DNA of 64,000 bases, taken from the NCBI RefSeq assembly GCF_047511655.1, contig NC_133392.1:96837042-96901041 (forward strand), given 5' to 3'. A program made the translations under genes and the position numbers. Below the pieces are notes generated by a model, which saw only the letters and a program-made list of their open reading frames with translations, was not told where the DNA came from and did no database searches. Shown here piece by piece: positions 34,857-47,000 of this stretch (position 1 is its first letter; each line of letters opens with the position of its first letter). Source of the stretch: Castor canadensis (Eukaryota > Chordata > Mammalia > Rodentia > Castoridae).

Positions 34857-36060
34857 AACTTAATGAGAATGAAAACACAACCTATCAGAACCTATTGGAC
34901 ACAGCAAAGACAGTCATAAGGGAAAAGTTTATAATCATGAGTGCATATATTAAAAAAACAGAAAGATCTCAAATAAATGATCCAATTCTGCATCTCAAAC
35001 TCTTAGAAAACAAGAACAAGATAAACCTAAAACTAGCAAAAAGAAAGAAATTATGAAAAAAGTGCAGAAGTCAATGAAATAGAGACCAAAAAAACAAACA
35101 AAAAATCAAGAAAACAAAAAGCTGGTTCTTTGAGAAGATAAACAAGATTAACAAGCTCTTAGTAAATCTGACTAAAATGAAGAGGGAAAAGACCCAAACT
35201 AATAAAATTAGAAATGAAAAAGGGAAGATCATAACAAATACCAAGGAAATCCAGGAAATGGATTAAGAACTACTTTGAAGACCTATATTCAGTTAAATTG
35301 GAAAAAGCTAGAAGAAACAGACAAATTTCTGGATACATATGACCAACCAAAACTGAACCAAGAGGATATTGATAACCTAAAAAGATCTATAACATGTAAT
35401 AAAATCAAAAAGCAGTAAAGAGTCTCCCAAAAAAAGAAAAGTCCAGGACCTGATAGATTCACTCCTGAATTCTACTAGACCTTTAAAGAAAATTACCAAT
35501 ACTCCTCAAATGTTTCCATGAAATAGAAAAGGAAGGAATACTGCCAAACTCATTCTATGAAGCCCATATTACACATATCCCTCAAATAAAAAAGGACACA
35601 ACAAAAAAAGAGAATTAAAGGCCAATGTCTTTAATGAACATGGATGCGCATGTCCTCAATAAAATATTGGCAAACTGAATTCAACAACATATCAAAAATA
35701 TCATATACCATGATGATCAAGTTGGTTTCATCCCAGGCATTCAGGGTTGGTTCAACATACAAAAATCATTAAATATAATACAGCATTTTAACAGAAGCAA
35801 AGACAGAAACCACAGTATCATCTCAATAGATGCAGAGAAACCCTTCAGTAAAATTCAACATGCTTTCATGATTAAAGCTCTGATGAAACTAAGTACCTCT
35901 GCATAATAAAGGCTGTACATGACAAGCTTATAGCTAACATCATACTAAGTAGGAAAAAACTGAAAACGTTCCCTCTAAAGTCAGGAGTGAGACCAGGGTG
36001 TCACTTTCTCCAGTTTTATTCAACATAGTCTTGGAATTCCTAGCAAGAGCAATAAGACAG

Positions 36061-36509
36061 TGTATGCCATTTACTGGCAGGACCTGGGTGACCAAAACTG
36101 TAAAAAGATGAGGGGACTTCTGAGTACTGCTCAATGGCCACTTTAATGAAGTATACATTGCTTTTTATAAACTCTATTTACACAGAGAGCATTTGGTCAG
36201 AGAAAGCATGCCAAGTATTATGTGTCAAGGTTACATTAGTACAGGGAAGCACAATTAAAATTAACTCTTTGTTATGTCTCCTTTAAAATGGGAACAGAGA
36301 AGCAGGAGAAGCACACTGTCAACATAACTTTCTTATTTACATCTGAAGGACACGAAGCCATCTGGGAACATTGAATACTGTTTTTCTGGACATCTGGCTT
36401 TCTCACACAGGCAAGGTCTGGTCTGAGTCTTTTGTACCAGTTCCCTGGAGCTTTCTCACAAGGCCAGATGCTGACTCACACAGGCAAGGTCCCACTGCTG
36501 GCTCCGACA
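36061..36509 (-). repeat. ERV 3' LTR (449 bp)
   Basis: Bounded by TGTCGG...GGCATACA in element orientation, i.e. TG...CA ends. It contains a TATAAAA box (about 36160-36167) and a T-rich end. Its R-U5 part (36061-36152) is matched by the partial 5' LTR. Confidence 0.9.
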
Positions 36510-36531
36510 ATTCCCCCTTTTTTATTTTTTA
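36510..36531 (-). other. ERV polypurine tract
   Basis: In element orientation AAAAAAGGGGGAAT abuts the 3' LTR start directly. This is the plus-strand primer site of reverse transcription. Confidence 0.9.
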
Positions 36532-36699
36532 AACGTAGCAATCCCAATGTGACCATGGCTTCAGAAGTTTTGTAAGAATTTAATTGTCATTGGAGACAGG
36601 AGTATCCTATACAAAAAATGACAAGACAAACAATAAAAGTAATGTTGGCTCCTAATACACTATGCATAATGCTTTGAAGCCAAGACCTAGGATCCATAC

Positions 36700-38430
36700 C
36701 TTGTAAAGCATCGCAATACCTTTTGCCAAGACTTCATAAGAAATGGCAGGCAATTTACTTTTGAATGTGTTAAAAAGGTCACTTTTTAATTCTTTCACAT
36801 CTAAGGTGATATTACCTCTAAGATCTTGTAAATGGTATTTTATTTGTTCCCAACTATATCAGGAAGTATTATATTTTGCTGGAGTAACACAATACATAGC
36901 AACATTCCAATCACAAGAAAGCATTAATTGATGTTGTATGCTAACTATCTGATCCCCTAGCCATAATACAGCTTGTTTAGGTCTCCTATTTTGCTTTCTC
37001 TCTTTTCATTGATTTTACATTGGGTAGGCCATAGCATGTATGATTGATTTTGCCATTGTGCAACAAATTCATGTGTTTGAATGGAAGTCTGTAATGCTAC
37101 TCCTGCCACGGCAGCAATAGTAACAATGGCAATCAGACCAACAATAGCAAGAATAATCCATTTGATAAATCTTTTTGTTCATGTCAATAATTTAGACACT
37201 ACTTTAATCATTAAACCTTCTAAGGAAGAGTGTTGCCATTCTCTTGTTAAGTTTACAGGCATCCAAACATCTTTCCTTTCCCTTAATATAAACAATGCTT
37301 GAGAGGACCAATTAATAGACAAAGAATTGTTAACACAGGTGTATAATCTATAATCAAAGCAGTCAAAACTAAAAGTTCCAAGAGCTAAGACATGGTAAGC
37401 TAACACATGCTTGCATATAAAAAGATGCATTATAATCAAAGACATAATCAGACCAGGAATATTTGCTTCTGGAAAAGTTTCCTTTCCAACAGGTCATTGC
37501 TGTCAGAGGCAGCAACCAATTTCCAGATTTCAAGTTGCTCTGGATAAGTAATATTTTGTATTAGTAATTGGTGCCTTGGGGATGACATTCCCTCATCATG
37601 CCAGCCATTAGCTCTTTCATATGATGTTCTCTATGTAATGGACTATTTTGCCAAACAATTTTGTTAATATAATCAGAGATAATCCTATTCCAATCTTTGG
37701 GACAATTGTGTGCAAAGCATCCATGAGGGTACCAATCAATAAAAGAGAAATTATGAGTAGATACAAGTGACTTTCCAGTTCTGGCATGACAATTGCTCCA
37801 ATGAGGAAGGGAATATTTCCAGTGTTTACAAGATATAGTCTCACATGTTGGGAGATTGTGTTTTCCCATGTTAGTATTATTAATTTCTGTAAAATTTAAA
37901 GACAATGTTTCAAGTAGTCCAATTTCTGTATGGCTTTCCTTTGTAGGAGGCAGTATGTTAAACCATGTTTGAATGCTTACAGGAAGACAAGGACCTGGAT
38001 GACCAATGCACTAAGGCAGAATTTCATATCCCAAAGATATATTCATAGCAGTCCCTTCCTCTGAAGGGTGACTTGGTCCAGTACTTTTCCAAGGAGGAGG
38101 AAAGTGGGCAGAATCATTAGTAAAAACAATAGGTCCCCTTTCAGACCATTCCACTAATCTTAATAGAGGAGGATGGGGTATAAAGGCCCAATACACTTGT
38201 CCACTCACTGCAGATGTACAGGTAAGGATAGCAACCATGGCCAAAAACAGATTCTCTGGAGTAATGGGGCTTCCAGTGGATCATAAGACATTTTCTCCTT
38301 TTGCTGATAATGCTTTAATTTGTCCCCAAGTAAGGATGGAACTTTTCATATAATATAGATGAGAATGTTTCTTCTTAAAAGTAAGAGCATGTATCTTGTA
38401 TGTAGCCTGTTCCATTTGTTTGTCCTTAGG
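36700..38430 (-). pseudogene. ERV env remnant
   Basis: Broken frames in order: surface-unit start (38244-38011, with 'VYWAF' and 'PPLLR' type text), a further surface-unit block (37905-37561, with N-glycosylation sites NFT and NNT near its start and a cysteine-rich stretch), and the SU/TM junction and transmembrane-unit block (37445-37179), followed by a hydrophobic, Ala/Val-rich fusion-peptide-like segment (about 37170-37080). This resembles betaretroviral (HML-like) envelopes. Multiple stops and frameshifts; no open env. Confidence 0.75.
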
Positions 38431-39250
38431 AGTCTCCCTCTGAGGGGCGGTCATCACTTTGTTGGACATGTTCATTGGTTTTCCTGAGCCTGATGCTCTG
38501 AAGAGGAACCCATAATGTTTCAGAGGGTCCATGGACATCTGTAGAAACACAAGCATAACCTTTGCCCTTTTTAAGTAAGAGCCCAGGCAACCAAGAGTTA
38601 AAAGATTTATACCAAATTGGGATTTGTATGTCTGGCAAAGAGGGAGGTTCACCAAAATGTTTATCTGTTGTAGTCAAAATATCACCCTGTGGTAAATTTT
38701 AAAAATTTAAAGTGAAAAGTGTTAATGCTAAGGTATCTCAGGGGGTTCCCCCTTTTTTATTTTTTAACAACTGTGTTTTTAAAGTTCTATGTGCCCTTTC
38801 AACAATAGCTTGTCCTTGTGGATTATAAGGGAGGCCAGTGACATGAAAAATGTTCCATTTTTTACAAAATTGTTTAAATCGACAACCTGTATAAGCAGGT
38901 CCATTGTCTGTTTTAAGTTTAGAAGGCACTCCTATAACTGCAAAACATTGTGAAAGAGAATCAATGAAGGCAAAAACATTTTTATTACTTTGAGGAACAG
39001 CCCAAATGAATTTAGAATAAGTATCAATAACAACATGTAAATATGGTTGCTGTGGAAAAAAGGTTATGTAAGTCACATCCATTTTCCATAATTCATTAGT
39101 ACATAGACCTCAAGGATTAATACCAGACAGGTGAGATCTACAATGTAAAGGAGGACGTACAGGACAAGCACATATAATCGGTTGGCATTAGTATGTAAAT
39201 GCTGATGTTGTTTTTCAGGGGATGAAAACACTGCACATGTAAGTTTATCT
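38430..39250 (-). pseudogene. ERV integrase remnant
   Basis: An open block at 39082-38738 holds the catalytic core. The first Asp is in DVTYI, the second in TDNGP, and the Glu in VERAHR lies 35 residues later, so the DD35E spacing is intact. The N-terminal zinc-binding part (about 39100-39250) is broken by stops. The C-terminal DNA-binding part is at 38677-38430 in another frame. Confidence 0.85.
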
Positions 39251-39868
39251 GCAATCTCATTTCCTCACACTAGAGCGCCAGGCAAATTAGAATGAGCCCT
39301 AATATAAGGGATGAGTGCAAGTCTGTATTAGATGTTGTAATGTGGATAATAATGTTTTCATAGCTTTATGAGTACTAGAAATAAGAGCAGTTTCAACAGT
39401 AGGAAACAGTCCTACTACGTAAGTTGAATCTGAGACAATATTTAATGGTTTATTTATAATTTTTTGTAATAAATAAATCAGAACTGCTAATTCTACCTGT
39501 TGTGCAGAAGAATAATTAGCTTGAATAGTTTCATGTAAGTCAGATCCATGTATGCCTCCCTTACCAGATTATGCTCCATCTATATTATAAACTGAAGCAT
39601 GAGATACAGGATTTAATTTTATTATAGTGTTAACAGTAAATGGAGTTCATTTTTAAAAATCCCACAACTTACCTGCCAGGTAATGATTACCTATATATCC
39701 ATAATAATTACTTATACTATTACTTAAATTATCATTAAGGGGTAACAGATTGTTTGTTAGTAAGGGGAAAAATAATGAGTTGTGGATCAAATTCCAGAAT
39801 CTGTAGGCACCTTGTTTTTTTCCTGTGTAATTAAAGATGATATATTATCAATATATGAAGATAACACT
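39250..39868 (-). pseudogene. ERV RNase H remnant
   Basis: Minus-strand frames carry SDSTYV-like and GN..AD-like blocks (about 39430-39250), at the position expected between RT and integrase. Stops interrupt it. Confidence 0.65.
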
Positions 39869-40860
39869 TTAGCTTCTTTTTGTTTTAAATGTAACCATTT
39901 TAAAGGAGAGTTCTCTTGGGCTAAAATTCCTGTAGGAGAATGTGGAGAAGGAAATATTAACAAGGAAAAAAGGATCAAATTTTGTTAGAAAGGCAGTCCA
40001 TAACCGTGACCCAAAAAATTGTAATTCATTTTCAGCAGCAGATGTTAAAGTCCGAGGGCTGTCCAGGGAGGTATCACCTTCTAAGATAGAAAACAAATTA
40101 GTAAGTTCATTACTTGGTATACCTAAAAAAGGATGAAGCCAATTAATGTCTCCTAGTAACTTTTGAAAGTCATTTAGAGTTGTTAATGAGTCTGTTTGTA
40201 TGGCAGATTTTTGAGGACAAACAGTGAGTTGCTCAACTGCATGACCTAAATATTGAAAAGGAGTAGTAGTTTGTATTTTTTCAGGAGCTATTACCAATCC
40301 TCCTATTTGTAAAGCTTTTTGTGTGGTTTCAAAATTTTTATGTAATTGTTTAGAACATGCATGAGAAATTAAAATGTCATCCATATAGTGGATGATATAT
40401 GCATCAGGAAATGTCACTCTAATAGGCTGTAACATTTTTCCTACAAAATACTGACACATAGTGGGGGAATTTGTCATACCCTGTGGCAGCACTGTCCATT
40501 GATATCTCTGTAAAGGTTCTTGCTGATTTAAGCTAGGAATGGAAAATGCAAACCTTTCCCTATCTTTGGGATGTATAGATGTAGTATAAAAGCAATCTTG
40601 TAAATCTAAAACAATCAAAGGCCATTCTTTAGGAATACATGCCGGAGTAGGCAATCTAGGTTGTAAATCTCCCATAGTTACCATAGATGCATTTATGTTT
40701 CTTAAATCTATAAGAAGTCTCCATTTTCCAGATTTTTTCCTAATAACAAACACTGGGGAATTCCAAGGAGAAAAAGAAGGTTCTGTGTGTTTGTGCTCTA
40801 ATTGTTTTTGAATTAATTTTTTAAAGTCTGCAATTTTTCATTATTTAGGGGCCACAATAT
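39869..40860 (-). pseudogene. ERV reverse transcriptase remnant
   Basis: A long open frame (40753-39869, 294 codons) with the RT fingers/palm order: KKSGKWRLLIDLR, VLDLQDCF (first catalytic Asp), LPQGMTNSPT, and the YMDD catalytic box (40387-40376). The upstream part (40860-40754), with a SPWNSPVF-type block, is in a different frame. The RT core is the best-preserved part of the provirus. Confidence 0.92.
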
Positions 40861-40869
40861 GAAAGTCAT

Positions 40870-41692
40870 AGGGAATCTACCCAGATTGCTCCATCCTGCC
40901 AAATATTCTCTACAAAAAGGAGAAGCAGGACCATAAGTTACACAAGCCTTTTTAAAGTCCTTTATAAGATTCATATCCAATCTATTATAAGTGTTATTGC
41001 TATTCATATAAAACATAACAGGAAATAGCAGTCACAATTCATGTGGCCATGGGGGGATAGGAATGTGAGCTGCTAATGAAGAGTCATTCTTTCTTTCCAA
41101 GCCCTTGTCAGGGCAAATATGTAAGTAACACATTTCCTCTTCAATGTTTCCCCTTTCAGGATGTTTTTTCCAATCCTCCTCCTCTGGGGGAGGAGGAAAA
41201 AAATCAGCAGTTTCTCTTGGGGGAGCCATTGCAATTGCTGGCACTGCAAGCAGCAGTTTACATTCAGCTTCCTCCGGCACAGTAAAGCCATGACTAAAGC
41301 ACCTTTTACTTTCCTTAGTGATTTTTTCCATATCGCCTGTATCTAATTCATACTCATGAAGGGAGGCTACAGTATCTTTTTCTAAATTTTCTTCCCTTCT
41401 GTCTCCTCCAAGTATAAGAATTACAGATTTAACCAGAGCCCATGTTATCCAAAAATGAACAGGTATCTTTTCTCCCTGTTTGTATGCCTTTTCAACATTT
41501 TTACATGCTTGCTCCCAAACTTCTTCATCTAAAGGAAACCAAGGATTATACTCACAAATTACTTCTAAGCAGTCCTTTAACTGCTGTTTGGAAACTCGAG
41601 CTCCTCCTCATAATAAAAAAAATGATGCACAAGTGAAAGAAAAGGCTGGACTGGACTCTGCACTGATTTTGTCCCATCTTGTCTCACTTACC
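40870..41692 (-). pseudogene. ERV gag remnant, truncated within capsid
   Basis: The matrix-like frame is largely open from about 41635 to 41032, with a Pro-rich PPPPEEEDW block near 41180. An early capsid block follows (41016-40875, with VTYGPASPF). The sequence then passes within a few codons to the start of RT, so the rest of capsid, nucleocapsid and protease is absent. The leader has a splice-donor-like AGGAG|GTAAGTGA at 41692/41691. Confidence 0.8.
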
Positions 41693-41737
41693 TCCTTCTG
41701 TGAGGGTCTTTGAGTCACTTTCAAAATTCTCCTTCAG

Positions 41738-41755
41738 GTCCCTGTTCAGGCACCA
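41738..41755 (-). other. ERV primer-binding site (tRNA-Lys type)
   Basis: TGGTGCCTGAACAGGGAC in element orientation, two bases after the LTR end. It differs at two C-to-T positions from the lysine-3 PBS. Confidence 0.88.
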
Positions 41756-41757
41756 AC

Positions 41758-41850
41758 TGTATGCCATTTACCAGCAGAAGCTGGGTGACCAAAGCCGTAA
41801 AAAGATGAGGGGACTACTGAATCCTGCTCAATAGCCACTTTAATGAAGTC
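41758..41850 (-). repeat. Partial ERV 5' LTR (R-U5 only)
   Basis: About 93 bases match 36061-36152 with a handful of substitutions. The similarity stops at 41850, close to the expected cap site, and U3 is missing. L1 sequence follows directly. Confidence 0.88.
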
Positions 41851-43390
41851 GATGAAGGAACTCAATATAAGACCTGAAACTTTGAAGCTAGTGCAGTAAA
41901 GAGCATGGAATACACTGGAATTAATAGGCACAGGAAATGTTTTCTTCAATAAAACTCAAATGGCTCAACAATAAAAGAAAGGATTGACAGATGGGATTAT
42001 GTGAAATTAAAAAGCTTCACACACAACAGAAATGGTGTCAAAATTGAAAAGGCTGCTCATAGAATGGGAGAAAATCTTTGCCAGCTACACATCTGTGAAG
42101 GGTTTTATGACCTGCTCAAAAATAAATAAATAAATAAACTCCCCCAAATTCAATGACCCAGTGAAGAAATGGGCAAAAGATCTGAACAGAACTTTCTCAA
42201 AGGAAGAAATCCAAATGCCAAACAGAAAAAAACAGATGAAAAAATGTTCAACATCCCTGATAATAAAGAAAATACAAATCAAAACCACATCAAGATTCTA
42301 CCTCACTCCTGTTAGAACACAAAAACACAAACAACAACAAATGTTGGCGAGGATGTGGAGGAAAAGGAACTCTCATACATAGCTGATGGGAATATAAGCT
42401 TGTATAACCACTATGGAAAACAGTATGAAGACTCCTCAGAAACCTAAAAATAGAATTGCCATACTCTCCAGCAATTGTACTCCTAGGGATAGACCCAAAG
42501 GAATGTAAGTCAAGTTACAACAAAGTCACCTGCACACCCATGTTTTTTGCAGCATTATTCACAATAGCCAAGCTATGGAAACAGCCAGGATAAGCCACTA
42601 CTGACAAATGGATTAAGAAAACTTTGGTACTTATATACAATGGCATTCTATTCAGCCACAAAGAAGAATGAAATTTTGTTATTTGCATGTAAATGGAGGG
42701 AGTTGAAGAACATCATCTTAAGTGAATTTTGCCAGGTTCAGAAGGCCAAAAAGCCATATGTTTTCTCTCATATGCAGAATATAGACCTTACACAAATACA
42801 GCAATATTATGAAAACCAGATCATGCTAAAGGGAGGTCAGATACGAGAGGGGGAGGGTAAAAGAAGGAAGTTAAAAGGTGATGTACTCCCTATATAAAAA
42901 TGAATATACAACTTTTAAACTGGTTGAAACAGCCATAACAGACTAAGGTAGAAAGAAGAAAAATAGAAGAAATGAACCAAATTGTGTGATAATACACATA
43001 CACATGGAAGTGCTTCAAGGAAATTCCCTGTGTAGCTATCTTAAACAAGCAATAATGTCATTTATTTTTCCTTTGTTTTGCAAAATTGGAGAACAGGAAG
43101 GAGGAACAGATCCTGCCTGGGGAGGGGAAAGGGTTTAATACCAATGGGAGGGGGGAGGAGGTAGGAAAAGGGTGTAAAAGGGTGAATGTGATGCAAATAC
43201 TGTGTACACATGAAAGTAAACAGAAAAAAGACACTTGTTGAAACTATTTCTCAAATGGGGGTGGGGGGATAATGGAGAATGAGGAGTTTGTAAATTTAAA
43301 TACAATATATTTGATATATTGTAAGAACCTTTGTAAATGCCACAATGTACCCCTAACCAGCACAACAATAAAATAATTTTTTAAAAAGAG

Positions 43391-44035
43391 AAATCTTATG
43401 AATGTAAACAATGTGGGAAATCTCTCAGTTTTTCCAGTTGCTTTTGAACATGTGAAAGAAATCATTCTGGTCAAAAACCCACGAATGTCAACAGTGTGGT
43501 AAAACTCTCAGTTCTTCCAGTCCCTTTCAATTTCTTAAATGAACTTTTACTGGAGGAAAAATCCTATGGATGAGAATAATCTTCTAAAGCCTTCAGTGGT
43601 CACGGTTGCCTTTCAAGACAAGAAAAAAACTCATTAATTGAAGAAAACTCTATGAATGTAAACAATGTGGTAAGGCTTTCAGTGGTCTGTTACTTTTCAG
43701 ATACATGAAAGAAATCATAGTCAAGAAAAGCCCTATGAATGTAGAACAATTGATAAAACTCCTGCTTGTCCCAGTTCCAATCAATTTTTAAAAAAGAATC
43801 AATACTGGAGAAAAGCCCTATGTATAGAAGCAATGTGGGGAAAATCTGAGACCTCAGTTACCTTCAAGTACATGAATGCACTCATGATGAAGACAAAGCT
43901 ATCAATGTAAGCAATGTGGAAAGGCCCTTAGAGAGCTTGATTCCTTGTGAATAAATGAAAGAACTCACATAGGGAAAAACTCTATGAATGTAGCAAAGCC
44001 TTCAGAAATCACAGTTCCTTTTAAGGATCCTATAT
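43391..44035 (+). pseudogene. C2H2 zinc-finger pseudogene, right part
   Basis: Continuation of the 30870-31057 pseudogene. There are repeats of the finger/linker unit of about 84 bases: CKQCGKSLS at about 43405, 'YECKQCGKAFS' type text at about 43650, and others near 43735, 43815, 43900 and 43980. Each is broken by stops or indels. The linker phrases 'gaagaaaactctatgaatgt' and 'gagaaaagccctatg' are typical of Kruppel-type linkers. Confidence 0.8.
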
Positions 44036-47000
44036 AATTCCCTAGTCAACAGACACAAAATGGCAGACTGGATTAAAAAAAACAATATCCAAACATTTGT
44101 TCCCTATAATAAATGTACCTCATTGACAAAGAAAAACAGTCTTAAAGTAAAGGGATAGAAAAGATTTTCAAGTAAATACAGCCTGGAAGCAAATAGGATT
44201 AGCTATACTTATATCTGACAAAGATGACTTCAAACTAAAATTAGTAAGAAGAGATAAAGAAGGTCACTTCATATTGATAAAGGTAACCATCCAACAGGAG
44301 GGTTTAACAATTGTAAAAATATATGTGTTGAAAATGCACATCCAGTTTCATAAAAGAAACACTACTGGACATAAAAGCTCAGATAGACCCCAACAAAATA
44401 ATAGTAGGCAACATTAATATCCTATTCTCACCAATAGATAAGTCATTCAAACAAAAAGTCACCAAGGAAACTTCAGAATTAGTTGATGCTATACATCTAA
44501 TAGAATTAATAGACATCTATGGATTATTCTATCCAAAAGCCATAAAATGCATGTTCTTCTCTGCATCCATTGAGCTTTCTGTAAAATAGGTAATATTTTA
44601 GAACATAAAACAAATCTTGCCAAATATAAGAAAATTGTAATAAGTGACTACATTTTTATCAGAACACAATGGAATTAAACTAGATATCAATAAAAATGGA
44701 AACTTCAGAAAATATTCTAGTACAGGGAAACTCAACAATTCGTTTTTGAATGTCCAGTGGGTCATTGAAGATATAAGGGAGGAAATAAAAACTCCTAGAA
44801 TCAAATTAAAATGAAAACACAACTTACCAGAACCTTTCGGATACTGCAAAGGCAGTGCTAAAGCAGAAGTTTATAGCTATGAGTGCCATCATTAAAAACT
44901 CAGAGAGATTCCAAATAAATAGACTAATAATATACTTCAAGCTCTTAAAAAACCAAAAACAAGCCAAACCCTAATACAGTAGGTGGAATGAAATAATAAC
45001 GGTCAGGGCAGAAATTAACAAAATGGAAAATAAAGGAACAATATAAAGAAACCAATGAAACAAAAAGTTGATTCTTTGAAGAGGTGCAGAAGATTGACAA
45101 ACCTTTAGCCAAACTAAACAAAAGATGGAGAAGACTCAAATTAGTAGAAATAGAGATGAGAAAAGGACCATCACAAAAAAATACCAAAGAGATTCAGAGG
45201 ATCTTTGGGGATACTTCAAAAACCTACATTCTAATGGAGTAGAAAATCTAGAAGAAATGGTTAAATTTCTAGATGCATATGACCTACCAAACTTAAAGTA
45301 AGATGATATAAAACTTAAACAGCTGTTTAACAAGTAATGAAATTGAAGCAGTAATAAAGTCTCTCAATAAAGAAAAGCACAGGACTAGTTTGATTCACTT
45401 CTGAATTCTCCTTTAAAGTGCTGACACCAATGTCTTCAAACTACTCCATAAAATAGAAAAGGAAGGAACACTACTAAACTAATTCCATGAAGCAAGTATT
45501 ACGTTGGTACCAAAACCAGATAAGAACAGGACAAAAAAATTTTTCAAAACTACAGAGCAATTTTTCTGATGAACATAGACATAAAAATTCTCAAAAAAAT
45601 ACTTGCATACTAAATTCAACAACACGTTAAACAGATCATATACCATAATCAGTTGGTTTCATTCCAGGATGATTCAACAGTTCACAATCATTGTAATACA
45701 GCATAGAAACACAACCAAGAACAAAAGTCACATGATCATTTCAATAGATGCAGAAAAACCATTGACAAAATTCAACATAACTTCAGGATTAGTCTTGAAA
45801 AAAAGTGGGAATATAAGAAATATACCTCAACGTAATAAAGACTAACTATATGACAAGCCTATAACCAACATTATAAATAGGGAAAAACTGAAATCATTTC
45901 CTCTAAAGTCAGGAACATAACAGGATGTTCTTTCTTTCCACTTTTATTCAATTTTGTGCAGGAATTCCTAGCCGGAGCAATACAGACAGGGAAACAAATA
46001 AAAAGGATTCTGATAGGAAAGTAATTATTCTAATTATCCTTATTTGCAGATGATACACTCTTATAATTAAAAGTTTATAAAGACATTATCAAAAGAAAAA
46101 AACTCTTAGATATGATAAACCCTTTTTGCAGAGTAGCACAATATTTTTAAAAATCAGTAGGTTTTCTATATACTGATAATGAACAGGCTGAGAAAGAAAT
46201 CAGGAAAAAGATTCTATTCACAATACCCTCAAAAAATTAAATACCTAGGAATAAACCAAGCATAGGAGGTGAAAGATCTCTACAATTAAAAGTACAAAAT
46301 CTTGAAAAGGGACATTTAATAAGTTCCTAGAAGATGGAGAGAACTCCCATGTTCATGGATCAACAGAACTAATACTGTGAAACATGGCTATGCTGCTGAA
46401 AGCAATCTACAGGTTCAATGAGAGCATCATCAAAATTCCAAAGTTGTTTTTCACAGAAATAGAAAAAACCATTCTAAATTTCATTTGAAAGCACAAAAGA
46501 GCTCAAATAGCTAAAGTACTAGAGCCAGAGGTACTACAATACTTGACTTCAAATTATACTAGAGCCATGGCAACAAAAAAAAGCATGGTACTGGCAACAA
46601 AAGCCAACATGTAGATCAAAAGAATAGAATAGAAGACGCAGAAATAAGCCCACACAGCCATAGCCATCTGATATTTGACAAAGGAACCAAAAACCTATGT
46701 TGTGGAAAAGACAGCCTCATGTATAAGACTGAAACTAAATCTCTATCTCTCACCCTGCACAAAAATTAATTCAAATGGATCAAAGATCATAGTGAATGGT
46801 CTGAAACTTTGAAGCTGCTAGAGGAAAACATAGGAAAAGACTCCTGAGGATGTATGTGTAGGTAATGATTTTCTGAAGAGAACTTCAGTCACTCAGGAAA
46901 TAAGAATAAGGTTTAATAAGGATTGCATCAAGTTAATAAGCTTCTAGACAGGAAAGGAAACAGTTAAGACAATTTAAAGAAAACCTATAAAAAGGGAAAA

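Larger units (their letters stand above)
36061..41850 (-). mobile_element. Class II (betaretrovirus-like) endogenous retrovirus
   Basis: A decayed provirus in minus orientation: partial 5' LTR (R-U5) at the right, a lysine-tRNA-type primer-binding site, gag remnant, pol, env, polypurine tract, and a 449-bp 3' LTR at the left. Part of gag, all of the protease region and the start of pol are missing by one internal deletion. The RT and integrase type, the Lys PBS and the env style resemble MMTV/HERV-K (HML)-like elements. Several stops and frameshifts make it non-functional. It lies within the L1 at 31058-43390. Confidence 0.9.
31058..43390 (+). mobile_element. Full-length L1 split by an endogenous retrovirus
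   Basis: Starts at 31058 with 'ttccaagatggc'; CAAGATGGC is the YY1-type site found at the 5' end of full-length L1s. The 5' UTR runs to about 32900, the ORF1 zone is about 32900-33950, and ORF2 starts near 34080. The endonuclease C-terminal part is open at 34485-34856 (GDFNTPL, HRTFSKIDRILG, SDHNTIKLEF), with later frames broken. ORF2 breaks off at 36060 in the RT region and resumes at 41851 near the C-terminus. The 3' UTR ends in an A-rich tail at about 43370-43388. By comparison with 45961-46800, about 0.8 kb of ORF2 is missing at the retroviral junction. A 12-bp duplication flanks the whole. Confidence 0.88.
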
